Part shown: positions 41,812 through 49,599 of the stretch, piece by piece
Numbering within the stretch: position 1 is the stretch's first letter
How the letters are laid out: each line of letters begins with the position of its first letter
Assembly (NCBI GenBank): GCA_017307375.1
Contig: JAFKFH010000009.1
Span: 1-64,000 of the forward strand
Direction: 5' to 3'
Length of the DNA stretch: 64,000 nt
From: Alphaproteobacteria bacterium
GTDB taxonomy: Bacteria > Pseudomonadota > Alphaproteobacteria > Ferrovibrionales > Ferrovibrionaceae
Position numbers and translations under genes: made by a program
Notes under the pieces: generated by a model
Database searches by the model: none
The model's input: only the letters and a program-made list of their open reading frames with translations
Told to the model about the DNA's origin: nothing

Positions 41812-42843
41812 TTACTCGGCCGCCGCCGCGGCAGGCAGCTTCAGCCGGCTGAACACGCGCCGGGCGTTGCCCTCGAAGATCGCGTGGCGATCTGCGGCAG
41901 TGAGGCCGGGGATCTCCTCGATCAGCGGCTTGATGTCGTCGAACTGGCGGCCGGTTTCCGGATCGATCGCCGAGCCCGAACCCGGATTTTCGGTACCGAA
42001 CAGCACGCGGTCGCTGCCGACCAGCCGGATCAGCATTTCCAGCGAATTGCGGTTGTGCAGCACCGTGTCGAAGTAGAGGCGCCGCAGGCTGTCGTCGAAA
42101 CTTTCCTTCAGCGGCACGTCCTTGTTCATCTGGGGATGCAGCCGCTCGGCCCGCCAGCGTCCGACCTGATAGGGAATCGAGCCGCCGCCATGGGCGACGA
42201 TGATCTTCAGGGTCGGGAAATCCAGGAAGACGCGCGAATTGGCCAGGGACAGCACCGCCAGGCTTTCTTCCGAGATGAAATGCATCGAATAGGTCTCGCG
42301 ACCCCATTTGCATCCGGTCGAGTGGATCAGCGCGGGCACGTCGAGGGCGCAGAGCTTCTCGTAGAGCGGATACCAGTATTCGTTGTCGAGGGTCGGGGTC
42401 GAATTGTCGCCCTCGCCCGGGTCGGTATCGAGCAGGGTGCCGACGAAACCGAGCTCGGTGACGCAGCGTTCCAGCTCGGCCAGGGCCACCGTCACCGGCT
42501 CGCCACCGACCTGGGGCAGGCCGCAGACCCCGGCAAAGCGGGTCGGATAGGCGCCGACCAGCTCGGCGATGTAGTCGTTCACCGCCATCGTCCAGTGCTG
42601 CACCATCCGGACCGGCTTTTCGCCGTGCATGGCCATGAACGGACGCGGCGACAGCAACTGCAGATCGGTGCCGAACCTGTCCATGATCGCAAGGTTCTTC
42701 AGCGTCTCCGGATGGTCGCGCACCAGTTCGGCCGGCAGGTTCGGGCGCACGAAGCCGTGGGCGCCGCGCGCGCCGAGCAGCGCGGCCTTCCAGGCGTAAA
42801 GCTGGGGGGCCGCAAGGACATGGGCGTGGACGTCGATAATCAT
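41812..42843 (-). CDS. Amidohydrolase-family 4-oxalomesaconate hydratase (LigJ-like)
   Basis: A 343-residue amidohydrolase-fold enzyme. The metal-binding HxH is H6/H8 in MIIDVHAHV, further ligands lie in ALIHSTGCKW and IIVAHGGGSIPYQVGRWR. The C-terminal LFGTENPGSGSAIDPETG and IFEGNARRVFSRL closely follow LigJ (4-oxalomesaconate hydratase), including Glu where typical decarboxylases of the family have Asp. It would hydrate 4-oxalomesaconate to 4-carboxy-4-hydroxy-2-oxoadipate. ATG 42843 follows AGGAG at nine bases; a TTG nine bases earlier is possible. It is the first gene of the 13-gene unit. Confidence 0.85.
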   Translation of the reverse strand: MIIDVHAHVLAAPQLYAWKAALLGARGAHGFVRPNLPAELVRDHPETLKNLAIMDRFGTDLQLLSPRPFMAMHGEKPVRMVQHWTMAVNDYIAELVGAYPTRFAGVCGLPQVGGEPVTVALAELERCVTELGFVGTLLDTDPGEGDNSTPTLDNEYWYPLYEKLCALDVPALIHSTGCKWGRETYSMHFISEESLAVLSLANSRVFLDFPTLKIIVAHGGGSIPYQVGRWRAERLHPQMNKDVPLKESFDDSLRRLYFDTVLHNRNSLEMLIRLVGSDRVLFGTENPGSGSAIDPETGRQFDDIKPLIEEIPGLTAADRHAIFEGNARRVFSRLKLPAAAAAE

Positions 42844-43067
42844 CGGCCGCAACTCCTGATCGGATGCAGATGGGGAAGGCGCAGGGAATGGTTTAGCCGC
42901 AGGGCACCAGCCGCACCCGTCGGACCGAAGGGTGCGTCGCTCGACGCCGGCGCTGTCGCTCAGTTCACGTAGCGGGATGCATAAGGCTTATTTTCCTCCC
43001 GGATTATTTCGGCCATTGGCCGCTTGGTTGAGACCAGGAAACCATCGGATTGCTGGGGCGTCAACAA

Positions 43068-43081
43068 AAATGAATTCATTT
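43068..43081. promoter_or_regulatory. 14-bp AT-rich palindrome, candidate operator
   Basis: AAATGAATTCATTT is perfectly palindromic in the 285-bp divergent gap between the LigJ-like gene (start 42843) and the SemiSWEET-like gene (43129). It is the natural candidate for the TetR protein encoded at the end of the 13-gene operon. It lies 225 bases from the hydratase start, so a long leader would be needed. Confidence 0.5.
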
Positions 43082-43093
43082 CCAGTTTTTGGA

Positions 43094-43110
43094 CCGGAAC
43101 CCCGTTCCGG
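43094..43110. promoter_or_regulatory. Inverted repeat CCGGAAC-N3-GTTCCGG
   Basis: Perfect 7-base arms around CCC, 18 bases before the SemiSWEET-like start codon. It could form a hairpin in that gene's leader or be an operator. No T-run follows, so it is not a terminator. Confidence 0.4.
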
Positions 43111-43128
43111 GCGCTGCGTTGCAGCATC

Positions 43129-43392
43129 ATGTGGACCGAACTGATCGGCTGGCTGGCTGCCGGCATCTTGCTTGCGACCGTGGCGCGCCAGGTCTATGCG
43201 CAATGGCGCAGCGGCAGCGCGCAGGGGGTCTCGAAATGGCTGTTCGTCGGCCAGATCGTCGCCTCGGTCCTGTTCGTCGCCTATTCCTGGCTTGTCGGAA
43301 ACTGGGTCTTCGTCTCGACCAATATCCTGATGCTGATCACCGCCATCGTCGGCCAGGCGATCTACCTGCGGAACCGTCAGCGGCGGGCGTAA
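43129..43392 (+). CDS. SemiSWEET / PQ-loop family small transporter
   Basis: An 87-residue protein with three hydrophobic helices arranged as in SemiSWEET half-transporters, which dimerise to move sugars across the membrane. The first helix and loop (GWLAAGILLATVARQVYAQW) and the second (QGVSKWLFVGQIVASVLFVAY) match the family layout, with R-Q in place of the PQ pair; the third helix is STNILMLITAIVGQAIYL. ATG 43129 is chosen because upstream in-frame codons do not resemble the family; the ribosome site is weak. It precedes the metal ATPase by 82 bases but a functional link is unlikely. Substrate unknown. Confidence 0.75.
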   Translation: MWTELIGWLAAGILLATVARQVYAQWRSGSAQGVSKWLFVGQIVASVLFVAYSWLVGNWVFVSTNILMLITAIVGQAIYLRNRQRRA

Positions 43393-43413
43393 CGGCCATC
43401 ACGCAGTTTCCGC

Positions 43414-43436
43414 TTGAACCTACAGCGACTGGAGGT
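43414..43436 (+). promoter_or_regulatory. MerR-type operator/promoter of the P-type ATPase
   Basis: TTGAAC (43414-43419) serves as a -35 element, and the dyad ACCTACAG-CGA-CTGGAGGT (43418-43436; 7 of 8 positions paired) fills the long spacer, as in Zn/Cd/Pb/Hg MerR-family promoters that RNA polymerase can use only when the regulator underwinds the DNA. The ATPase start codon is 39 bases downstream. The MerR gene at 45717 is the likely regulator. Confidence 0.75.
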
Positions 43437-43474
43437 TGCACGGTCTGCGCAGAGCAAAGCGTGGAGGTCCAGTC

Positions 43475-45574
43475 ATGTCGTCAAATCGTCTGCAATTCGC
43501 CGTCAGCGGGATGGATTGCCCAAGCTGCGTGGGCAAGCTGGAAGCCGCGCTGGGCCGGCTACCCGGAATCTCGGACGTTTCGGTCAACTTCACCGGCGGC
43601 ACGCTGAGCCTGACGGCAGCCCTGCCGGACGACGCCCGGGTCAGCGTCCCGGCGCGGATCGGCGCACTGGGATTTGCCGCGCAGGCGATCGAGGATGCCG
43701 TGCCCGCCGGCGCCACCGATGCGCCCTGGTGGCGGACGATCAAGGGCCGGCTGGTCATCGGTACCGGCGCACTGACCGCCGCAGCCTTCGTCGCCTCGTT
43801 CTTCGATCCCGCGCTGGCGCAATGGCCCTATGTCGCGGCCGCCGCCATCGGCCTGGTACCGTTTGGCCGGCGTGCCCTGGCACTGGCGCGGTCGGGTTCG
43901 CCCTTTTCGATCGAGATGCTGATGACGGTCGCGGCGATCGGCGCGATCGGCATCGGCGCGGCCGAGGAGGCCGCGATCGTGGTTTTCCTGTTCGCGGTCG
44001 GCGAGCTGCTCGAAGGGGTAGCCGCCGGTCGCGCCCGGGCCGGCATCAAGGCGCTGGTCGCCCTGGTGCCGCGCGACGCCCTGGTCGAGAGGGACGGCCA
44101 GGTCGTCACCCGGGCGGCATCGAGCCTGGTGATCGGCGACATCGTCCAGATCCGCCCCGGCGATCGCGTGCCCGCCGACGGCATCATCGCCGAGGGTCGC
44201 TCGACGCTGGACGAATCCGCCGTGACCGGCGAGTCCGTCCCCGTCCAGCGCGGCCCAGGCGACCCGGTCCACGCGGGTACCATCAACGGCGACGGGCGGC
44301 TGCGGGTCGCCGTGACCCGCGATCCGCAGGACAACACCATCGCCCGCATCATCCGGATGGTCGAGGATGCCCAGGGCGCCAAGGCCCCGACCGCGCGCTT
44401 CATCGAGCGTTTCAGCCGCTGGTACACGCCGGCCGCGATGATCGTCGCCGCGCTGGTCGTCGCGGTGCCGCCGCTGGCTTTCGGCGGCGACTGGACGACC
44501 TGGATCTATCGCGGCCTGTCCCTTCTGCTGATCGCCTGCCCCTGCGCACTGGTCCTGTCGACCCCCGCGGCCATCGCCTCCGCCATTGCCGCCGGCGCCC
44601 GGCGCGGCCTGCTGGTCAAGGGCGGCGCCGCGCTGGAAACCCTCGGCCGGGTGCGCCATGTCGCCTTCGACAAGACCGGAACGCTGACCGAAGGGCGCCC
44701 GCGCGTCACCGACCTGGTTCCGCTGGTCCGGGATGTGGACGTGCTGGCCCTTGCCGCCGCGGTCGAGGCGGGGTCGAGCCATCCGCTGGCCCAGGCGATC
44801 ACGCGGGAAGCCGAGCTTCGCCGACTGACGCTGCCGCAGGTGACCGATGCCGGTGCCGTGCCGGGCAAGGCAGCCCATGCCGAGATCGGCGGCATCCGCC
44901 ATGAAGTCGGTTCGCCCCGCCATGCCGGCGCCGCGCTGGACGCCGCCGCCCGCGACCGGATCGCCGTGCTCGAGCAGACCGGCAAGACCGTCGTCGTGCT
45001 GCTGCGCGAGGGTCGCGCCCTCGGCCTGATCGCGCTGCGCGACGAGCCGCGCCCCGACGCTGCGCCGGCCCTTGCACGGCTGCGGCGCCAGGGGCTGGAG
45101 ACGGTGATGCTGACCGGCGACAACGGCCGCACGGCGGCAGCCGTCGCCGGCGGCCTGGGGCTTGCAGCACGGGCCGAGCTGCTGCCGCAGGACAAGCTTG
45201 CCGCGATTGAGGCGCTGCGTGCCGAGGGTGGCGTCGCGATGGTCGGTGACGGCATCAACGATGCGCCGGCCCTCGCCGCCGCCTCGGTCGGGATCGCGAT
45301 GGGCGGGGGCACCGACGTCGCCCTCGATACCGCCGACGCCGCCCTGCTGCATCAGCGGCTGGACGGCGTGGCCGAGCTGATCGCGCTGTCGCGCCGGACC
45401 ATGGCCAACATCCACCAGAACATCGCCATCGCGCTGGGGCTGAAGGCCCTGTTCCTGGCGACCACCCTGGCCGGGGCCACGACGCTGTGGATGGCGATCC
45501 TGGCCGATACCGGGGCGACCGTCATCGTCACGCTGAATGCCCTGCGCCTCCTGCGGCGCGGCCCGGCGGCGTGA
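43475..45574 (+). CDS. Heavy-metal P1B-type ATPase, Zn/Cd/Pb exporter type
   Basis: A 699-residue metal-exporting ATPase of the inner membrane. Domain order: N-terminal HMA metal-binding domain with GMDCPSC (C15, C18), transmembrane helices, actuator loop with TGES, the ion-binding CPC in IACPCAL (about residue 355), the phosphorylated Asp in FDKTGTLTEGRP (about residue 398), the nucleotide-binding SSHPLAQAI and hinge MVGDGINDAPALA. The last helices contain LGLKALFL and ADTGATVIV, the Lys and Asp that mark the P1B-2 group exporting Zn, Cd or Pb rather than Cu. ATG 43475 follows GGAGGT. A MerR-type operator lies in front, and a MerR gene follows. Confidence 0.93.
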   Translation: MSSNRLQFAVSGMDCPSCVGKLEAALGRLPGISDVSVNFTGGTLSLTAALPDDARVSVPARIGALGFAAQAIEDAVPAGATDAPWWRTIKGRLVIGTGALTAAAFVASFFDPALAQWPYVAAAAIGLVPFGRRALALARSGSPFSIEMLMTVAAIGAIGIGAAEEAAIVVFLFAVGELLEGVAAGRARAGIKALVALVPRDALVERDGQVVTRAASSLVIGDIVQIRPGDRVPADGIIAEGRSTLDESAVTGESVPVQRGPGDPVHAGTINGDGRLRVAVTRDPQDNTIARIIRMVEDAQGAKAPTARFIERFSRWYTPAAMIVAALVVAVPPLAFGGDWTTWIYRGLSLLLIACPCALVLSTPAAIASAIAAGARRGLLVKGGAALETLGRVRHVAFDKTGTLTEGRPRVTDLVPLVRDVDVLALAAAVEAGSSHPLAQAITREAELRRLTLPQVTDAGAVPGKAAHAEIGGIRHEVGSPRHAGAALDAAARDRIAVLEQTGKTVVVLLREGRALGLIALRDEPRPDAAPALARLRRQGLETVMLTGDNGRTAAAVAGGLGLAARAELLPQDKLAAIEALRAEGGVAMVGDGINDAPALAAASVGIAMGGGTDVALDTADAALLHQRLDGVAELIALSRRTMANIHQNIAIALGLKALFLATTLAGATTLWMAILADTGATVIVTLNALRLLRRGPAA

Positions 45575-45716
45575 CCGGCGTCGCCTGCTGGCAGCTGGCC
45601 CTGACCACCGCCCACGCGGCAATGGCGACGATCCAGGTGATCGGCAGCATCTGGATCGACCGCCTGTCGCCGGATTGGTCTAAGCTCGATCGGACGGCCG
45701 GGGAGGGCCGCCAGTC

Positions 45717-46193
45717 ATGAATGCATCGGGACGCGCGCTGGGCCTGTCGATCGGCCAGCTGGCCAAGGCGACGGGATCGAAGGTCCAGACCATCCGCTAT
45801 TACGAGCAGCTGGGGCTGATGCCGGCGCCCGAGCGCAGCCAGGGCAACCAGCGCATCTACGGCGCCCGGCACGAGCGGCGGCTGGCCTTCATCCGCCATG
45901 GCCGCGAACTCGGCTTTCCGCTGGATGCGATCCGGCAATTGCTGTCGCTCGCCGACCAGCCGGACCGCCCCTGCGCCGAGGCCGACGCCATCGCGCAGGA
46001 ACAGCTAGCGGCGGTGCGCTCCAAGATCGCCAGGCTGCGGGCACTGGAAGACGAGCTGGAGCGCATGGTTGCCTGCTGTGCCAGCGGCACGATCGGCGAC
46101 TGCCACGTCATCGAGGTGCTGGCCGATCTGAGTCACCAGCACTGCCTGACCCCGGATCACCGGGGCCAGGACAGCGAGTTCGGCGACGCTTAG
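45717..46193 (+). CDS. MerR family metal-responsive regulator (ZntR/CadR/PbrR group)
   Basis: A 158-residue MerR-type regulator with the N-terminal HTH and wing (SIGQLAKATGSKVQTIRYYEQLGLMP, part shown, then RSQGNQRIYG), a dimerisation helix, and metal-ligand cysteines: one in DRPCAEAD and three in the C-terminal loop ACCASGTIGDCHVIE. This spacing matches Zn/Cd/Pb sensors rather than the Cu sensor CueR. It is 142 bases downstream of the P-ATPase gene; the dyad at 43418-43436 is its probable target. Its stop overlaps the convergent oxidoreductase gene by four bases. Confidence 0.9.
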   Translation: MNASGRALGLSIGQLAKATGSKVQTIRYYEQLGLMPAPERSQGNQRIYGARHERRLAFIRHGRELGFPLDAIRQLLSLADQPDRPCAEADAIAQEQLAAVRSKIARLRALEDELERMVACCASGTIGDCHVIEVLADLSHQHCLTPDHRGQDSEFGDA

Positions 46194-47326
46194 GCCTTGG
46201 CCGGGTTGATCAGGTATTTCTCGCCGGTCGCCCGCCGGGCATAGGCAGCGAGGATTTCGGGGCGCAGCGCCTCGGCCAGCGAGATTTCCGCGGTGTAGTG
46301 GCTGGCGAAGGTGGTCTTCAGCTCGGCCGCCACGCGCTGGCGCAGCGCCGCGACGCCGTCGCCGCCGATCTTGACCAGGAACGGGATCAGCAACCAGCCG
46401 CCGACGCCCCAGGTCAGGCCGAAATTGCGCACCAGTTCCGTCGGCCGCGTATCCAGGCTGCCGTAGATGTAGACCTGCTTGTAGACCGACGAGCCATAGC
46501 GGCTGTAGGCGGTGGCACGGCGGTTCGCCGCCGCCTCCATGCCGCCCAGGATCTGGCTGGCCAGCCGGCCGCCGCCGATCGCGTCGAAGGCGATGGTCGC
46601 CCCGGTCGCCACCAGCGCCTCGGTCAACTCGTCGGTGAAGGTGGGGCTGGTCGAATCGACGACGTGGACCGCGCCCTGGTCGCGCAACAGGGCTGCCTGG
46701 GCCGCCGAGCGCACGATGTTGACGAGGCCGATGCCGTCCTTCAGGCAGATGCGATTCAGCATCTGGCCGAGATTGGAGGCCGCCGCGGTATGAACCAGTG
46801 CCGTATGCCCCTCGCGGCGCATGGTTTCGGTCATGCCGAGTGCGGTCATCGGATTGACGAAGCAGGAGGCGCCGTCGGCCGCCGTCGCACCGTCGGGCAG
46901 CACCAGGCAGTCGTCAGCCTTGACCACGCGATATTGCGCATACATGGCACCCGCCAGCACGGCGACGAGCTTGCCGATCAGGCCCTCGGCCCCAGGCCCC
47001 GCCGCGATGACCGTGCCGGCCCCCTCGTTGCCGATCTGCATCGACTGGTCGAGACGGGCGGTGACGGCCTTGAGATGCTGGGGCGCGACGGTGGCGGTAA
47101 TGGTCGGGCGCGCCGCGGTGCCGCCCGCCACCATCGTCGCCAGATCGGCCGGGCCGACCAGCAGCCCCAGGTCGGACGGATTGATCGGGGTCGCCTCGAC
47201 CCGGACGACCACCTGGCCGGGTTCGGGCGCCGGCACCGGCACTTCGGCCAGCGAGAGTTCGAGCCGGCCGGCGGCGGTGATGCACGAGCGCAGCTCGAGC
47301 CCGGTAAGATTGCTGATATCGGTCAT
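46190..47326 (-). CDS. Zinc-binding-dehydrogenase-like MDR oxidoreductase
   Basis: A 378-residue medium-chain dehydrogenase/reductase. The GroES-like N-terminal half has VVVRVEATPINPSDLGLLVG and QIGNEGAGTVIAAG; the nucleotide-binding half contains ALVHTAAASNLGQML and a TIAFDAIGGGRLASQIL strand-turn. The catalytic-zinc ligands of alcohol dehydrogenases are not apparent, so it is closer to quinone-oxidoreductase-type enzymes. ATG 47326 follows AGGGATGA; the frame is open to 47545 but the added codons are not family-like. Its substrate is unknown and neighbours give no clue. Confidence 0.85.
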   Translation of the reverse strand: MTDISNLTGLELRSCITAAGRLELSLAEVPVPAPEPGQVVVRVEATPINPSDLGLLVGPADLATMVAGGTAARPTITATVAPQHLKAVTARLDQSMQIGNEGAGTVIAAGPGAEGLIGKLVAVLAGAMYAQYRVVKADDCLVLPDGATAADGASCFVNPMTALGMTETMRREGHTALVHTAAASNLGQMLNRICLKDGIGLVNIVRSAAQAALLRDQGAVHVVDSTSPTFTDELTEALVATGATIAFDAIGGGRLASQILGGMEAAANRRATAYSRYGSSVYKQVYIYGSLDTRPTELVRNFGLTWGVGGWLLIPFLVKIGGDGVAALRQRVAAELKTTFASHYTAEISLAEALRPEILAAYARRATGEKYLINPAKA

Positions 47327-47363
47327 TGGATCATCCCTGGAAAGAGTGGCGACCGATCGACCA

Positions 47364-47759
47364 TCAGGCCGCCGCGCCATCATCGGCATCGGCCATCGCC
47401 TCGACCAGCGTGACCACGCGCTCCCGCATAGCATTATCCGCGATCCGGTTGAAGGCGCGGGCGAGAGTGAGGATCTGGCGGCGGGCCTGGTCACCGGCCG
47501 GCAGCGGGACCGGATCAGGCTCGGCCGCAGGCGCGGCGAGGTCACCGAAGAACCAGGCCGGCGGCACCCCCAGCGCGGCCGAAAGCGCCATCAGGCACGC
47601 CGGGTCGATGCGATTGACGCCGTTTTCGTATTTCTGGATCTGCTGGAAGGTCAGGCCGGTGCGTTCGGCAAGCTGCCGCTGGCTCCAGCCCAGCATCATC
47701 CGCCGGTTGCGCACCTTGGCACCCACTTTGTGATTGAAGGGATGAAGGCGTGGCGGCAT
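47364..47759 (-). CDS. XRE-family helix-turn-helix regulator
   Basis: A 131-residue DNA-binding protein. Residues 10-65 are a Cro/C1-type HTH (KVRNRRMMLGWSQRQLAERT, then TFQQIQKYENGVNRIDP), preceded by HKVGAKVR; the C-terminal helix RQILTLARAFNRIADNAMRE may dimerise. This layout (HTH followed by a short helical tail) is widespread in alphaproteobacteria, where some members govern the general stress or cell-cycle programme, but no specific role can be assigned. ATG 47759 follows GGGAGGG. It is 37 bases upstream of the MDR gene, possibly co-transcribed, and divergent from the CopD-like membrane gene. Confidence 0.88.
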   Translation of the reverse strand: MPPRLHPFNHKVGAKVRNRRMMLGWSQRQLAERTGLTFQQIQKYENGVNRIDPACLMALSAALGVPPAWFFGDLAAPAAEPDPVPLPAGDQARRQILTLARAFNRIADNAMRERVVTLVEAMADADDGAAA

Positions 47760-47897
47760 GGCACCCTCCCGCAGTTTGTTTAGTTGTAGTTCCTCGGTAT
47801 GATTAGTCCAATTTCGCGTAGAGGCAATGGCCGCGCCTGTCATCGACGGTAATTTGCCCGCCGCGACAACCCGCCTCCTTTCGCTCCGGTCGGTCGC

Positions 47898-47918
47898 GGT
47901 GCCTAATCGCCAGGCACC
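47898..47918. promoter_or_regulatory. Inverted repeat GGTGCCT-N7-AGGCACC
   Basis: Perfect 7-base arms around AATCGCC, 49 bases before the start of the membrane-protein gene at 47968, in the 208-bp divergent gap. It could be an operator for that gene or a leader hairpin. The HTH-proximal half of the gap is AT-richer and probably holds that gene's promoter. Confidence 0.4.
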
Positions 47919-47967
47919 CCGGGGAGGCTGCTCACGCGGCCGTCCCGCCTGGGCCGGAGGTTGAACG

Positions 47968-48429
47968 ATGGACGATGTCGCGCTGATGCGGGCCCTGCAT
48001 GTCCTGGCCATCGTCCACTGGATCGGCGGGCTGGGTTTCGTCACGCTGGTCGTGCTGCCGCTGGCGGCGGCGGAAGGCAGGCTGGCGCTGTTTGAAATCG
48101 TCGAGCGGCGATTTTCGGCCCAGGTCCGCCTGTCGGTTCCGGTCGCAGGGTTGACCGGGCTGTGGATGGCCTGGCGCCTAGACCTTTGGGAAAGTTTTGT
48201 CGACCCGGCATCCTGGTGGCTCGCAGCGATGGCCGGGCTGTGGCTCGTCTTCATGCTGATCCTGTTCGTCGTCGAACCGCGGCTGCAGGCCCGCTTTGCC
48301 GGCCTGGTACGTGCCCGGCCGGACGCAGCGCTGCGCATCGTCACCTTCGCGCATTGGGGCCTGCTGGCCCTGGCGGCCGTGACCGCATTTGGCGTCGTCG
48401 GCGGCGTGCATGGCCTGTTCGCGCGCTGA
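47968..48429 (+). CDS. Four-helix integral membrane protein, CopD-like
   Basis: A 153-residue membrane protein with four hydrophobic helices. The first, LMRALHVLAIVHWIGGLGFV, has the H-x7-W-x-G-G pattern seen in CopD and related small membrane proteins; further helices are VPVAGLTGLWMAW, WWLAAMAGLWLVFMLILFVV and HWGLLALAAVTAFGVVGG. ATG 47968 follows GGAGGTTGAAC. It precedes a DUF305 copper-type protein by 76 bases, which makes a copper-related role reasonable but unproven. Confidence 0.65.
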   Translation: MDDVALMRALHVLAIVHWIGGLGFVTLVVLPLAAAEGRLALFEIVERRFSAQVRLSVPVAGLTGLWMAWRLDLWESFVDPASWWLAAMAGLWLVFMLILFVVEPRLQARFAGLVRARPDAALRIVTFAHWGLLALAAVTAFGVVGGVHGLFAR

Positions 48430-48444
48430 GACGGAAATCAGGGA

Positions 48445-48475
48445 TTGACCTTGCCATGGTGGGAAGCCCTAGAGC
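48445..48475 (+). promoter_or_regulatory. CueR-like MerR-family promoter of the DUF305 gene
   Basis: A -35 TTGACC (48445-48450), a 19-base spacer holding ACCTTGCC...GGGAAGCC, and TAGAGC (48470-48475) as a -10. The long spacer and ACCTT...GGAAG core resemble copper-responsive CueR/HmrR promoters, with an imperfect right arm. The DUF305 start codon is 31 bases downstream. Confidence 0.6.
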
Positions 48476-48505
48476 GACGACAGGCAGAGACAAAAGGAGA
48501 TTCTC

Positions 48506-48904
48506 ATGAAGGTGCTCACCCCGCTCGTCGCCGCCGGTGCCATTCTGGTGGCTGCGGGATTTGCCGTCGCGCAGAGTCCGATGCCTGGCCATTCGATGTC
48601 GGGCCATTCGATGTCAGGACAGACGACGCCGACGCAGGCTGCCGCCGACGCCCCGTCGACCAAGGCCTATCTCGCCGCGAACGACCGCATGCACAAGGAC
48701 ATGATGATCGACTTCAGCGGCGATGCCGACGTCGACTTCATGCGCAGCATGATTCCCCACCACCAGGGGGCGATCGACATGGCCCGCGTCGTCCTGCAGT
48801 ACGGCCGCGATCCGGAGGTGCGCAAGCTGGCGCAGGAGGTGATCCGCGCCCAGGAAGGCGAGATCGCGATGATGAAGGACTGGCTCGCCGCCCGCGGAAA
48901 GTGA
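48506..48904 (+). CDS. DUF305 family periplasmic protein, probable copper-binding
   Basis: A 132-residue secreted protein with a signal peptide ([22 protein letters not shown]), then a Met/His-rich repeat [16 protein letters not shown], typical of copper ligands, and a C-terminal DUF305 helical domain with the hallmark [16 protein letters not shown] and a later [17 protein letters not shown]305 proteins form small four-helix bundles; several bind copper in the periplasm. ATG 48506 follows AAAAGGAG. A CueR-like promoter lies in front, supporting copper induction. Confidence 0.87.
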   Translation: MKVLTPLVAAGAILVAAGFAVAQSPMPGHSMSGHSMSGQTTPTQAAADAPSTKAYLAANDRMHKDMMIDFSGDADVDFMRSMIPHHQGAIDMARVVLQYGRDPEVRKLAQEVIRAQEGEIAMMKDWLAARGK

Positions 48905-48922
48905 CGGGTCGGCACAAAGCCC

Positions 48923-49408
48923 CTAGAACGGTGCGGGCAGGCTGGCGGCCCGCAGCAGTTCGATCGGTATCTCGTCGCTGCCGACCTGCTGCACCGCCTG
49001 CGGCAGGTCGGAGCCCGGGCCATGGGCGATCAGGTGGATCGTCGTGCAGCCGAGATCGCCGGCGATGACGATCATCTCGTTCAGCAGCAGCGCCCAGAGC
49101 GGCACGGTCCGCAGCAGCTCGGTACAGAAGGCGTGGGGTACCAGCAGGATGCGCCCCAGGCTGAGATGCGGCAGGCGCATGTAGACGAACATGCCGCGCG
49201 GCGTCTGCCGCCTGGTCGCCACGACGATGCCGGTCGAGGGGCGGCCGTCCGCCGGCAGGCCGTCGATCAGCGGTACCGCGAAGGTCCGCCAGGCATCGAG
49301 ATCGAGGCGGTCGACATGGTGCCGGACCAGCGGAAAGACCGACGCGACCCGCTCGGGCGTCAGCACGGCGAGATCGTAGGTCCTGCGGGCGGCGGGGTTA
49401 GCATCCAT
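48923..49408 (-). CDS. Hypothetical protein, possible GNAT-like fold
   Basis: A 161-residue protein of unknown family. The alternation YDLAVLTPERVASVFPLVRH, RGMFVYMRLPHLSLGRILLV and LNEMIVIAGDLGCTTIHLIA resembles the strand-helix order of GNAT acyltransferases or acyl-homoserine-lactone-synthase-like folds, but no acetyl-CoA motif is clear. ATG 49408 is the natural start; a TTG six bases upstream is less likely. A perfect FNR-type box is centred 41.5 bases upstream of this start codon. It is convergent with the DUF305 gene and divergent from arsA. Oxygen-linked expression is suggested by the box only. Confidence 0.65.
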   Translation of the reverse strand: MDANPAARRTYDLAVLTPERVASVFPLVRHHVDRLDLDAWRTFAVPLIDGLPADGRPSTGIVVATRRQTPRGMFVYMRLPHLSLGRILLVPHAFCTELLRTVPLWALLLNEMIVIAGDLGCTTIHLIAHGPGSDLPQAVQQVGSDEIPIELLRAASLPAPF

Positions 49409-49442
49409 GGGCAATTCTTTCTACCCATCCGATGCAAACGGT

Positions 49443-49456
49443 TTGATTAGGATCAA
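49443..49456. promoter_or_regulatory. Perfect FNR/FixK-type box
   Basis: TTGAT-TAGG-ATCAA matches the consensus TTGAT-N4-ATCAA exactly. Its centre is at 49449.5, between the divergent hypothetical gene (start 49408) and arsA (start 49600). For the hypothetical gene the centre is 41.5 bases before the start codon, which would require a leaderless transcript or a downstream start. For arsA it is 150 bases upstream, leaving room for an activated promoter. Confidence 0.65.
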
Positions 49457-49599
49457 GTTCGCCGATTTTTTTCCGATCGAAGCTCAGGGAAGGGCACATG
49501 GCCAGCTGAGCCTTGGAAGAGACCGCGGTCTGCGACACCGAGGCACGGCGACATCGGTCAGTGTTCCACGATAAACTCGGCTACACCTGCGGAGATACA

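Noticed and set aside
42960-43166. A 68-codon minus-strand frame in the gap before the LigJ-like gene
   Set aside because: No ribosome site, no recognisable sequence, and it overlaps the SemiSWEET-like start and the palindromes. Most likely non-coding.
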